This document shows, piece after piece, positions 48,695 through 56,188 of a stretch of 64,000 bases of DNA; position 1 is the first letter of the stretch; every line of letters begins with the position of its first letter. This DNA is from Miltoncostaea sp036826475. Lineage in GTDB: Bacteria > Actinomycetota > Thermoleophilia > Miltoncostaeales > Miltoncostaeaceae. The notes beneath the pieces are model-generated. The model saw nothing but the letters and a program-made list of their open reading frames with translations. It was not told the DNA's origin and searched no databases. The position numbers and the translations under genes were made by a program. The stretch covers positions 1 to 64,000 of the forward strand of contig DAISWG010000006.1 in the NCBI GenBank assembly GCA_036826475.1. The letters are read 5' to 3'.

Positions 48695-50037
48695 TCGGGC
48701 GCCATGGCGGTCGCCGCGGCGGCCCGGGCGATCGCGTCGAGGTCACCGGTCAGCAGCTCGCCCCCCAGCACGACGGGGACGCCGTCCACCAGCAGCGCCT
48801 CCGCGTGGCGCGGCGGGCCCAGGACCATCGGGGCGACGGGGTCGGCGATGCCGGCGTGACGGGCGCCGTCGAGCCGCCACAGCGCCACGTCGGCCAGCTT
48901 GCCGGGCTCCAGCGACCCCAGCTCGTCGTCGCGTCCCAGGCAGCGGGCGCCGTGGATGGTGCCGAGCGCCAGCGCCTGGCGGGCGGTCATGGCCGCCGGG
49001 CCACCGCGCAGGCGGGCCACCAGCAGCGCCTCGCGCACCTCGACGGCCAACTCTCCCGACTCCTGGGATGCGGCGCCGTCGACGCCCAGGCCCACGGCAA
49101 CCCCGGCGGCGGCCAGGTCGGCGGCGGGGGCGATGCCGGCCCCCAGGCGCGCGTTGGACGACGGGCAGTGCGCCACCGAGGTTCCGGTGGCGGCGAAACG
49201 GGCCACCTCCTGCGGCGACAGGTGGACGCAGTGGGCCAGCCACACGTCGGGCCCCAGCCAGCCGAGGTCGTCGAGGTACTCCACCGGGCGGACGCCGAAG
49301 CGCTCGCGGCAGAACGCCTCCTCCTCGACCGTCTCGGCCAGGTGGGTGTGCAGTCGCACCCCGTTGCGGCGCGCCAGGGCGGCTGACTCCGTCATGAGCT
49401 CCCCCGTCACCGAGAACGGGGAGCACGGGGCCACGGCGATCCGCAGCATCGCCCCCGGGTCCGGGTCGTGCCAGCGGGAGATGGCCTCCTCGGTCGCCAC
49501 CAGCACGGCGTCGCGGTCCTCCGTCACGGAGTCCGGCGGCAGCCCGCCGCGCGACGCGCCCAGATCCATCGAGCCCCGGCACGGGTGGAACCGCAGGCCC
49601 AGGCCGGCGGCGGCGTCGATCGCGGCCGCCAGCAGCGCGTTCCCGCCACCGGGGAACAGATAGTGATGGTCCGTGGAGGTGCTGCATCCCGAGCGCGCCA
49701 GCGCCGCGAGGGCCGCCGATGCCGAGGCGTGGACGGTCTGCTCGTCGATCCGCGCCCACACCGGGTAGAGCGTGGTGAGCCAGCCGAAGAGGTCCTCCTC
49801 GGTCGCCAGCCCGCGGGTCGACCACTGGTAGAGGTGGTGGTGGCAGTTCACGAGGCCGGGGGTGGCCAGGCATCCCCGGCCGTCGATGCGCGTCGCGCCG
49901 GCGGGCGGGTCGGGCGGGGCGCCCGGTCCCAGGGCGGCGATGCGCGAGCCCTCGATCAGGATCCAGCCCTCGGCGATCTCGGTGCCGGCGGCGTCGACCG
50001 TCGCGATCGCGCAGCCGTCGATGAGGACGGCGGTCAC
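48691..50037 (-). CDS. 8-Oxoguanine / guanine-type deaminase (amidohydrolase)
   Basis: A 448-residue metal-dependent deaminase. It has a beta-sandwich start AVLIDGCAIATVD, the metal motif LVNCHHHLYQW (66-72), LRFHPCRGSMDLGASRGGLPP, HTHLAETVEEE, LAHCVHLSPQEV and GVDGAASQESGELAVEVREALL. The C-H-H-H-L-Y-Q and G-V-D-G-(S/A)-A-S patterns are those of 8-oxoguanine deaminase and related hydroxytriazine aminohydrolases. In this operon it would supply (oxidised) guanine-derived oxopurines to xanthine dehydrogenase or urate. Exact specificity (guanine, 8-oxoguanine, isoxanthopterin) is unresolved. GTGA overlaps both sides. Confidence 0.87.
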   Translation of the reverse strand: MTAVLIDGCAIATVDAAGTEIAEGWILIEGSRIAALGPGAPPDPPAGATRIDGRGCLATPGLVNCHHHLYQWSTRGLATEEDLFGWLTTLYPVWARIDEQTVHASASAALAALARSGCSTSTDHHYLFPGGGNALLAAAIDAAAGLGLRFHPCRGSMDLGASRGGLPPDSVTEDRDAVLVATEEAISRWHDPDPGAMLRIAVAPCSPFSVTGELMTESAALARRNGVRLHTHLAETVEEEAFCRERFGVRPVEYLDDLGWLGPDVWLAHCVHLSPQEVARFAATGTSVAHCPSSNARLGAGIAPAADLAAAGVAVGLGVDGAASQESGELAVEVREALLVARLRGGPAAMTARQALALGTIHGARCLGRDDELGSLEPGKLADVALWRLDGARHAGIADPVAPMVLGPPRHAEALLVDGVPVVLGGELLTGDLDAIARAAAATAMAPE

Positions 50038-50501
50038 CGCATGCTCCGCGCCGAGGCGAGCCGCACGGCGTCGAGGATCTTCTCGTAGCCGGTGCAACGG
50101 CACAGGTTGCCGGCCAGCGCCTCGCGGATCTCGCCGTCGCCCGGCGACGGGGAGCGTCGCAGCAGATCCTCGGTCGCCATCACCAGGCCGGGCGTGCAGA
50201 AGCCGCACTGGACGGCGCCGGTGTCGACGAACGCCTGCTGCACCACCCCGAGCGCGCCGTCGGGCGCCAGGCCCTCGACGGTGCGCACCTCACGGCCCTC
50301 CGCCTGGCGTGCGAGCACCAGGCACGAGCACACCAGCACGTCGTCCATCAGCACCGAGCAGGACCCGCATTCGCCCTGCTCGCAGGCGTTCTTCGATCCG
50401 GGCAGGCCGAGCCGCTCGCGCAGCACGTACATGAGGCTCTCGCCCTCCCAGATCGACTCGACCTGGTGGACCTCGCCGTTCACCCGCAGGCTCAGCCTCA
50501 C
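50034..50501 (-). CDS. Xanthine dehydrogenase, [2Fe-2S] subunit
   Basis: A 155-residue iron-sulfur subunit carrying two [2Fe-2S] clusters between the molybdenum and FAD subunits. The plant-ferredoxin-type cluster uses Cys40, Cys45, Cys48 and Cys60 (NACEQGECGSC ... CSC). The second uses Cys99, Cys102 (QCGFCTPG) and Cys134, Cys136 (NLCRCTGY). All eight are intact and spacing matches the XdhC/CoxS family. The start GTG 50501 overlaps the FAD-subunit stop by GTGA. Confidence 0.95.
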   Translation of the reverse strand: MRLSLRVNGEVHQVESIWEGESLMYVLRERLGLPGSKNACEQGECGSCSVLMDDVLVCSCLVLARQAEGREVRTVEGLAPDGALGVVQQAFVDTGAVQCGFCTPGLVMATEDLLRRSPSPGDGEIREALAGNLCRCTGYEKILDAVRLASARSMR

Positions 50502-51364
50502 GCGGCGTGCTCCCGCCAGCACCACGTGGCGGTCCGCCGGCCGATCACCGCGAGCGCGTGGCGGCGGTAGTCGGCGCTGCCGCGGACGTCGTCGATCGGG
50601 CGGGCCGCCTGCCCCACCAGGTCGCCGAAGCGGCGCAGCGCGGCCTCGGGCGGCGGCGTGCGCCGCTCCCAGTGGTCGCCCTCGTCCAGGACGCCCTCCA
50701 GGAACGCCTCGGCCGCGGGGGCGCGGATGACGGTGGGCGCCGCGGAGCCGATGGCGGCCCGGACGGTGCGCATCCGCGCGTCGAACGCGACGGCGAACGA
50801 GCAGACGGCGATGACCATCGCGTTGCGGGGGCCGACCTTCGCGAACTGCTGGGGCCCGCGGGCGGCGGGCACCCGGACCGCGCGGATGAGCTCGTCCGGC
50901 GCCATGACGTTGCGCTTGGGGCCGGTGCAGAACGCCTCGAGCGGGATGCTGCGCGTGCCCGTCTCCGACGCCAGCTCGACGGTGGCGCCGGAGGCGATCA
51001 GGGGCGGCAGCGCGTCGCCGGCGGGCGAGGAGGTCGCGATGTTCCCGCCCACCGTCCCGCGATTGCGGATCTGCGGCGAGCCGACCGTGCGCGAGGCGAT
51101 CGCGAGGCCCGGCAGGACCTCGGCCATCTCCCGCACGATCCGGGTGTACGTGACCCCGGCGCCGATGACGACGTCGTCGCCGTCGGCGCCCCAGTCGGCC
51201 AGCTCCGGCACGCGCGTGAGGTCGAGGACCCGCTCGGGGCGGCGGCGGTCGAAGTTCAGCTCGACCATCAGGTCGGTGCCGCCGGCCATGGGGAGCGCCC
51301 CGGGGTGCGCGCGCCGGGCCGCCAGCGCCTCGTCGAGATCCCGTGGCTGGACGGTCGTCTCCAA
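50498..51364 (-). CDS. Xanthine dehydrogenase, FAD-binding subunit (TTG start)
   Basis: A 288-residue CoxM/XdhB-type flavoprotein subunit. It has PMAGGTDLMVELNFDRRRPERVLDLTRV, VIGAGVTYTRI, SRTVGSPQIRNRGTVGGNIATSSPAGDALPPLIASGATVEL (FAD pyrophosphate motif T-V-G-G-N), ELIRAVRVP and the C-terminal domain YRRHALAVIGRRT. The family blocks begin soon after TTG 51364. Seven bases upstream of that TTG is TATCCT, so the message appears to be leaderless with a TTG initiator. It is the first gene of the eight-gene purine operon. Full length for the family. Confidence 0.92.
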   Translation of the reverse strand: METTVQPRDLDEALAARRAHPGALPMAGGTDLMVELNFDRRRPERVLDLTRVPELADWGADGDDVVIGAGVTYTRIVREMAEVLPGLAIASRTVGSPQIRNRGTVGGNIATSSPAGDALPPLIASGATVELASETGTRSIPLEAFCTGPKRNVMAPDELIRAVRVPAARGPQQFAKVGPRNAMVIAVCSFAVAFDARMRTVRAAIGSAAPTVIRAPAAEAFLEGVLDEGDHWERRTPPPEAALRRFGDLVGQAARPIDDVRGSADYRRHALAVIGRRTATWCWREHAA

Positions 51365-51371
51365 GGCGGGG

Positions 51372-51377
51372 AGGATA
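51372..51377 (-). promoter_or_regulatory. -10 box (TATCCT) of purine catabolism operon
   Basis: Minus strand TATCCT, seven bases (CCCCGCC), then TTG 51364. The promoter lies in the 37-base gap after the response-regulator gene. Confidence 0.5.
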
Positions 51378-51401
51378 CCCCGGCCGCCGGGCGCCGGGCC
51401 G

Positions 51402-52070
51402 TCACCGCCCCGGGCGGGCGGTCTCCGCGTCCCCCGTCCCCAGGTAGGCGAGCACCGCCAGCACCCGACGGTGCACGTCCGCGGAGGGCGGGAGACCGAG
51501 CTTGCTGAAGATCCGGGCGACGTGCGCCTCGACGGTCTTCGGGCTCACCACCAGCTCCGCCTCGATCGCCCGGTTCGAGCGCCCCTCGGCGATGAGGGCC
51601 AGGACCTCGCGCTCGCGCGGCGTCAGCGCCGGGTGCGCCCCCGCCCCCTCCACGGCGACGAGGGGCGCGACGACCGCCGGGTCGACGACCGTCCCGCCCG
51701 CGGCGACGCGGCGCAGCGCCACGACGACCTCCTCGATGTCCAGCAGGCGGTCCTTCAGCAGATAGCCGACGCCGTCCCCCTCCCGCAGCAGGCGCAGGGC
51801 CCAGCCGACCTCGACGTACTGCGACAGCACCAGGACGGCCGTCCCCGGGTGGCGCTCGCGGATCTCGGCGGCCGCGCGCAGCCCCTCGTCGGTGTGGGTC
51901 GGCGGCATCCGGATGTCGACGACCGCGACGTCGGGCCGGGCGTCCGCCACCAGCCGCAGCAGCGCGTCCGGGTCGCCCGCGGACCCCACCACCTCCAGCC
52001 CGTGCTCGGCGAGGAGGCGCACGAGGCCCTCGCGCACGATCACCGAGTCGTCGGCCACGATCACCCGCAC
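51402..52070 (-). CDS. NarL/LuxR-type response regulator
   Basis: A 222-residue two-component regulator. The receiver domain spans about 1-120: RVIVADDSVIVREGL with the acidic pair, VAVVDIRMPP with phospho-acceptor Asp, VLVLSQY and a conserved Lys in GYLLKDRL. The C-terminal LuxR HTH (about 155-215) has LTPREREVLALIAEGRSNRAIEAELVVSPKTVEAHVARIFSKLGL. It is cotranscribed with the histidine kinase. GTG 52070 gives the normal receiver N-terminus, and GTG 52064 would make a GTGA overlap with the kinase stop. Targets are unknown. The purine operon begins 37 bases downstream but has its own promoter. Confidence 0.92.
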   Translation of the reverse strand: MRVIVADDSVIVREGLVRLLAEHGLEVVGSAGDPDALLRLVADARPDVAVVDIRMPPTHTDEGLRAAAEIRERHPGTAVLVLSQYVEVGWALRLLREGDGVGYLLKDRLLDIEEVVVALRRVAAGGTVVDPAVVAPLVAVEGAGAHPALTPREREVLALIAEGRSNRAIEAELVVSPKTVEAHVARIFSKLGLPPSADVHRRVLAVLAYLGTGDAETARPGR

Positions 52071-53779
52071 GGGAACTCCGCCACCAGGCGGGTGCCCCCC
52101 TCGGGGCCGTCGGCCACCGTGAGCGTCCCGTCGAGGGCCGCGACGCGCTCGCGCAGCCCCGCGAGGCCCGAGCCCCCGGCCGGGTCGGCGCCGCCCCGCC
52201 CGTCGTCGGCCACGGCCAGGCGCGCCCGGCCGGCCCCGATCTCGACCGTGACCCGTGCGCACGTGGCGTCGGCGTGCCGGGCGGCGTTGGTCAGCGCCTC
52301 CGAGACGACGAACCACATCGCGATCTCCACCGCCGCCGGCAGCCGCCGGTCCGGGCAGTCCACGCTCACGGGGAACGGCGCCCGGGAGGCCAGGGCGCGC
52401 AGGGCGGGGGCCAGCCCGCCCTCGTCCAGGGCGGCGGGGTGGATCCCGCGGGCGAGCCTGCGCAGATCGTCCAGGGCGTGCCGCAGCCCGTCCTCGGCCT
52501 CGTCGAGGAGGGGTGCGACGGCGCCGTCGTCCGTCGCGCGGCTCCGCGCCAGGCGCAGGATCAGGCCGAGGCCCACCAGGCGCTGCTGCGCGCCGTCGTG
52601 CAGGTCGCGCTCCAGCCGCCGCCGCTCGGCGTCACCGGCCTCCAGGAGGCGCCGCCGCGCCGCCTGGACCTCCACGAGCCGGGCGCCGAGATCGGCGCTC
52701 AGGCGGGCGTTGTCGAGCGCCAGCGCGGCGGTGGCCCCCGCCGCCCGGAGCAGCTCGGGCCGCCAGGTGAGCGAGGGGTCGTGCACCAGGGCGCCGACCA
52801 CCCGGTCGCCGCGCGTCAGGGTGGTCACGGCGGCGCCGTTCGCGCTCGGCGCGGGCGCCGGTGCGCCGTCCGCGTCCACCCAGCCGTCGCCGCCGGCCGG
52901 GAGCAGCACCCGCAGCGACGGGTCGTGGAGGGCCCGCGCGAGCGACTCCTGCACGGCGGGCGCGCCGACGGGGCCCTCGAGCCCCGTCACCAGCGCGGCC
53001 ACCGCGACGGGCCGCGCACGGGAGCGGGCGAGGCCCACCACCACCCCGACGGCCACCGCGCCCAGGAAGACGACGCCCGCCCAGAAGACGTCCCCGCGCT
53101 CGGTGTCGATGTCCGTCCGCCACTGGATCCCGAACTGCACCGCCAGGTACGCGGTGAGGGCCGCGAACGCGATCAGGACCGGGGCGAACGCCCGGCGCGC
53201 CGCCGGCCCGCCCCGGTGCCAGCGCCACGCGCAGAGGGCGAGGGCGGCGATCGTCGCCACCAGGGCCGTGTCCACCGCCGCACGGATCAGCGCGTCGTAG
53301 GCGCCGGGGTGCGACTCCACGAACAGCATGTTGGGCTGGGCGGAGTGGGTGATCCCGGTGGTCCGCGGATCCCAGACCGCCATCGCCACCGGGCCGGCGA
53401 GCACCGCCGCCAGCACCGCGAGGCCCGCGACGGACCAGGCGAACCATCCGCGCGGGAGATCGTGGGGGAACGCCACCACCAGGCAGATGACCAGCGCGAA
53501 GTACGCGCCGGCCATGCTCCAGCCGGCGGTGAACCCCTCCGGGGAGGCGATGTCGCGCAGGTTCCACCCCAGCCACGTCAGGCCGGTGGCCACCAGCAGG
53601 ATGCCCCCCGATCCCGGCCGCCGCAGCCACAGGGCGATGCCGGCGGCCACCAGGGCCACGCCCACCAGGGCGATCGCCGCCACCCGGGCGCCCCCGTCCC
53701 CCTCCAGCAGCCGCGCGCGCACGGCGCCGATCGTCAGCGCGACCCCCGCGACGCCGGCCGCGACGGGTCCGTACCTCAC
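52061..53779 (-). CDS. Membrane sensor histidine kinase (HisKA_3 type)
   Basis: A 572-residue sensor kinase of the NarX/DesK group. About eight hydrophobic segments occur in residues 1-265, with a loop between them. A degenerate GAF-like stretch (about 270-370) precedes the phospho-acceptor helix AERRRLERDLHDGAQQRLVGLGL (His in R-D-L-H-D-G). The C-terminal HATPase domain has VVSEALTNAARHADA (N box) and ADDGRGGADPAGGSGLAGLRERVAAL (G1/G2). The start GTG 53779 overlaps the receiver protein stop, and its stop overlaps the NarL regulator. The signal sensed is unknown. A membrane or extracellular cue is likely. Confidence 0.9.
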   Translation of the reverse strand: MRYGPVAAGVAGVALTIGAVRARLLEGDGGARVAAIALVGVALVAAGIALWLRRPGSGGILLVATGLTWLGWNLRDIASPEGFTAGWSMAGAYFALVICLVVAFPHDLPRGWFAWSVAGLAVLAAVLAGPVAMAVWDPRTTGITHSAQPNMLFVESHPGAYDALIRAAVDTALVATIAALALCAWRWHRGGPAARRAFAPVLIAFAALTAYLAVQFGIQWRTDIDTERGDVFWAGVVFLGAVAVGVVVGLARSRARPVAVAALVTGLEGPVGAPAVQESLARALHDPSLRVLLPAGGDGWVDADGAPAPAPSANGAAVTTLTRGDRVVGALVHDPSLTWRPELLRAAGATAALALDNARLSADLGARLVEVQAARRRLLEAGDAERRRLERDLHDGAQQRLVGLGLILRLARSRATDDGAVAPLLDEAEDGLRHALDDLRRLARGIHPAALDEGGLAPALRALASRAPFPVSVDCPDRRLPAAVEIAMWFVVSEALTNAARHADATCARVTVEIGAGRARLAVADDGRGGADPAGGSGLAGLRERVAALDGTLTVADGPEGGTRLVAEFPCG

Positions 53780-54141
53780 CCCGGCTCCCCCCCGAGCAGC
53801 CGCGACAGCGCGGCGCCGGACAGATCCCGCTTGCGCACGAAGCCGAGCGCGCGGGCGCTCTCGAGTCGCGGACCCAGGTCGGCCGGGTCGCGGCTGGACG
53901 TGAGGATCACCGGCGGCGCGTCCCCGCGCCGCTCCATCTCCGCCGCCACGTCGATCCCGTCCGCCCCGGGGAGGACGACGTCCATCACCACCAGGTCGGG
54001 GCGGAGCTCGGCGGCCGCGTCGAGCGCCTCGGCGCCGTCGCCGGCCTCGCCGACCACGTCGAAGCCGTCGTCCTCCAGGACGCGGCGGATCAGCGCCCTC
54101 ACCCCGGAATGGTCATCGACCACCAGCACACGCACGCTCAT
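53776..54141 (-). CDS. Stand-alone receiver (CheY-like) protein
   Basis: A 121-residue response-regulator receiver domain without an output domain. It has VRVLVVDDHSGVRALIRRVL (acidic pair), LVVMDVVLPGADGIDVAAEM (phospho-acceptor Asp), PPVILTSSRDPADLG (conserved Thr/Ser) and a basic RALGFVRKRDLSGAAL (conserved Lys). It is the first gene of a receiver-kinase-NarL operon and could be a phosphate sink or alternative partner for the kinase. ATG 54141 gives a standard domain start. ATG 54177 is an in-frame alternative, and neither has a strong ribosome site. Confidence 0.86.
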   Translation of the reverse strand: MSVRVLVVDDHSGVRALIRRVLEDDGFDVVGEAGDGAEALDAAAELRPDLVVMDVVLPGADGIDVAAEMERRGDAPPVILTSSRDPADLGPRLESARALGFVRKRDLSGAALSRLLGGEPG

Positions 54142-54291
54142 CGCCGGATGTTCGTGCTCCGCGCGCGCCCTGTCCATCGGGGTCAGCCCTACGCCGGGGC
54201 GCCGTCCGGATGTGGGGTGCGCCCCGATGACGCCCGCCCGTGCGCGCTCCTACGATGGCGCCGCAATCCCGCCTCCGAGAGGGGAGCCACG

Positions 54292-54939
54292 ATGAGACGT
54301 GCAAGCCGATGGGCCGTCGCGCTGACCGCGGTGGCCGCCTCCGTCGCCCTCGCCGCGGGGTGCGGCGCCTCCGACGGCAACGTCGCGTCGGTCCCGGCCG
54401 CGCCGGGCGCGCAGCTGGCCGACCGCCTGCTGTCGGCCGAGGAGCTGGGCATCCCCGGCTTCACCGCGACGCGTGAGCCGGTCGAGCCCCAGGACGCGGT
54501 CGAGTCGTCGGCGGGCGACCCGTGCGCGGCCCGGCGGATGCACGACGTCCGCATGCTCCAGGAGGCGGGGCTCCAGGCACGGGTCCGGCGCTCGTTCGAG
54601 TCGGGCGACGGCGGCGCGCTCAGCATCGTCCAGCAGTTCGCGACGCCGGCCGGCGCGACGGCCGCCCAGAAGGCCTTCGTCGCGGGGCTCGACCGGGACT
54701 GGCCCGGCTGCGACGAGGGCGTCACGACGACCGCGTTCGACACCACGACGCTGGACCACCCGCCGGGCGCGACGCTGGCCCACACCGTCCAGACCGGGCG
54801 GGACGTGCCGGGCGAGGCGTGGAACGTCTTCTTCACCGACGGCCGCTTCCTCTACACGGTCGGGGCCATCGGGACCGGCGTCACCCGGGATGCCGTGGTC
54901 GCGGCGGCGGGGCGCGCCTACGACAAGCGCGCGGGCTGA
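54292..54939 (+). CDS. Putative lipoprotein of unknown function
   Basis: A 215-residue exported protein. The signal peptide ends in a lipobox, LAAGC, at Cys24. The mature part includes ADRLLSAEELGIPGFTA, VESSAGDPCAARRMHDVRML, IVQQFATPAGATAAQKAFVAGLDRDWPGCDEG (second cysteine of a probable pair) and GEAWNVFFTDGRFLYTVGAIGTG. The overall arrangement resembles extracytoplasmic PknH-sensor-like or related actinobacterial lipoprotein domains, but that is only an impression. ATG 54292 has GAGGGGAG five bases upstream, and a TACGAT box is at 54251-54256. No functional partner is obvious. Confidence 0.7.
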   Translation: MRRASRWAVALTAVAASVALAAGCGASDGNVASVPAAPGAQLADRLLSAEELGIPGFTATREPVEPQDAVESSAGDPCAARRMHDVRMLQEAGLQARVRRSFESGDGGALSIVQQFATPAGATAAQKAFVAGLDRDWPGCDEGVTTTAFDTTTLDHPPGATLAHTVQTGRDVPGEAWNVFFTDGRFLYTVGAIGTGVTRDAVVAAAGRAYDKRAG

Positions 54940-54969
54940 CCGGGCCCGCGTGCGGGGCACCCGCTCGGC

Positions 54970-54975
54970 TACGGT
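54970..54975 (+). promoter_or_regulatory. -10 box (TACGGT) of urate oxidase operon
   Basis: TACGGT, eight bases, then GTG 54984. Leaderless pattern. Confidence 0.5.
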
Positions 54976-54983
54976 TCCGGCGG

Positions 54984-55856
54984 GTGCCCGAGCACGCGAT
55001 CACCTACGGCAAGACGGCGGTGCCGGTCTACCGGCACGGCGCCGCACCGCTCGAGGGCCTGCCGGCCGTCCCCGAGTCGGGGGTCACCGGCCTGCCCAAC
55101 CATCTGGTCGCCGGCCGCGTGACCGTCGAGGTGTTCGGCGACAACTTCCTGCCCTCGTACACCGAGGGCGACAACTCGATGGTCGTCGCGACCGACAGCA
55201 TCAAGAACCTGGTGCTCCGGGAGTCGGGGTCGTGGACCGGGGCGACCCCCGAGAGCCTGCTGCTGCACCTGGGCGGCCTGATGCTCGCCGACTACGGGCA
55301 GATGCAGGCGCTGCGGATGGCGTGGGACGAGATCCCGTTCGCGCCCGCCGGCGGCGACGTGCTGTTCTCCCGATCCGGCGACGACCGCGCGGTGGCCGAC
55401 ATGCGCCTGGAGCGCGAGGGGGACGGCGTCCGCATCGCCCACCTGGCGTGCGGCCGCCGCGACATGGCCCTGCTGAAGCTGACGGGAAGCGCGTTCACCG
55501 CGTTCGTCCGCGACGACTACACCACCCTTCCGGACCGCCGCGACCGGCCGCTCTTCGTCGGCCTGGACGTGGGATGGCGCTACGCCGACCCCACCGACGC
55601 CCTGGGCGCCGATCCGGGCCGGTACGTCGCCGCCGCCCAGGTGTCCGACCTGCTGCGGGCCGTGTTCACGGAGTTCGTGTCGGAGTCGATCCAGCACCTC
55701 GTCCACGAGATGGGGGTCCGGATGCTCGCGCGCTACCCCGGGTTGGCGGAGGTGTCCTTCGAGGGGCGCAACCTGACCCGGGACCCGGTGGTGGAGGGCG
55801 TGTACACCGACCCCTTCCCCGCCCACGGGACCATCACGCTGACCATGCGGCGCTGA
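54984..55856 (+). CDS. Urate oxidase (cofactor-independent uricase)
   Basis: A 290-residue tandem T-fold enzyme oxidising urate to 5-hydroxyisourate with O2. It has ITYGKTAVPVYR with catalytic Lys10, VVATDSIKNLV with catalytic Thr70, FTAFVRDDYTTLPDRRDRPLFVGLDVGWRY (substrate Arg/Gln region) and VPVFVSESIQHLVHEMG-like FTEFVSESIQHLVHEMGVRML. Length is normal. It is followed immediately by 5-hydroxyisourate hydrolase (TGATG overlap), the next pathway step. The third step, OHCU decarboxylase, is in the operon at 42.7-51.4 kb. Confidence 0.96.
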   Translation: MPEHAITYGKTAVPVYRHGAAPLEGLPAVPESGVTGLPNHLVAGRVTVEVFGDNFLPSYTEGDNSMVVATDSIKNLVLRESGSWTGATPESLLLHLGGLMLADYGQMQALRMAWDEIPFAPAGGDVLFSRSGDDRAVADMRLEREGDGVRIAHLACGRRDMALLKLTGSAFTAFVRDDYTTLPDRRDRPLFVGLDVGWRYADPTDALGADPGRYVAAAQVSDLLRAVFTEFVSESIQHLVHEMGVRMLARYPGLAEVSFEGRNLTRDPVVEGVYTDPFPAHGTITLTMRR

Positions 55857-56185
55857 TGGCGGGGCGGCGGCTGACCACCCACGTCCTCGACACGGCCCGG
55901 GGCCGCCCCGCCGCGGGGGTCGCGGTCACGCTCCGCCGGGACGGGGAGGTGGTGGCACGGGCCGTGACCAACGCCGACGGCCGCACCGACGCGCCGCTGC
56001 TGGAGGGGGCCGACCTGGTGGCCGGCGTCTACGAGCTGACGTTCGCGGTCGGCGACTACTTCCGCGGCGACGGCGGCTTCCTGGACGAGGTGCCCGTGCG
56101 CTTCACGGTGGCGGCCGGCGCCGGCCACCTGCACGTGCCGCTGCTGGTGTCCCCCGGGGGCTACACCACCTACCGCGGCTCGTAG
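55856..56185 (+). CDS. 5-Hydroxyisourate hydrolase (transthyretin-like)
   Basis: A 109-residue transthyretin-fold enzyme hydrolysing 5-hydroxyisourate to OHCU. It has the N-terminal LTTHVLDTARGRPAAGVAVTL (active-site His9), the central ADGRTDAPLL (Arg), a DYFRGDGGFLDEVPVRF block, and a C-terminal His (HLHVPLLVSPGGYTTYRGS) ending in the diagnostic Y-R-G-S tetrapeptide. The ATG overlaps the urate oxidase stop by one base. Complete and typical. Confidence 0.97.
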   Translation: MAGRRLTTHVLDTARGRPAAGVAVTLRRDGEVVARAVTNADGRTDAPLLEGADLVAGVYELTFAVGDYFRGDGGFLDEVPVRFTVAAGAGHLHVPLLVSPGGYTTYRGS

Positions 56186-56188
56186 CGG

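Noticed and set aside
46631..48859. 742-codon plus-strand open frame opposite the xanthine dehydrogenase large subunit
   Set aside because: Antisense shadow; His/Arg/Gly-rich translation without domain features.
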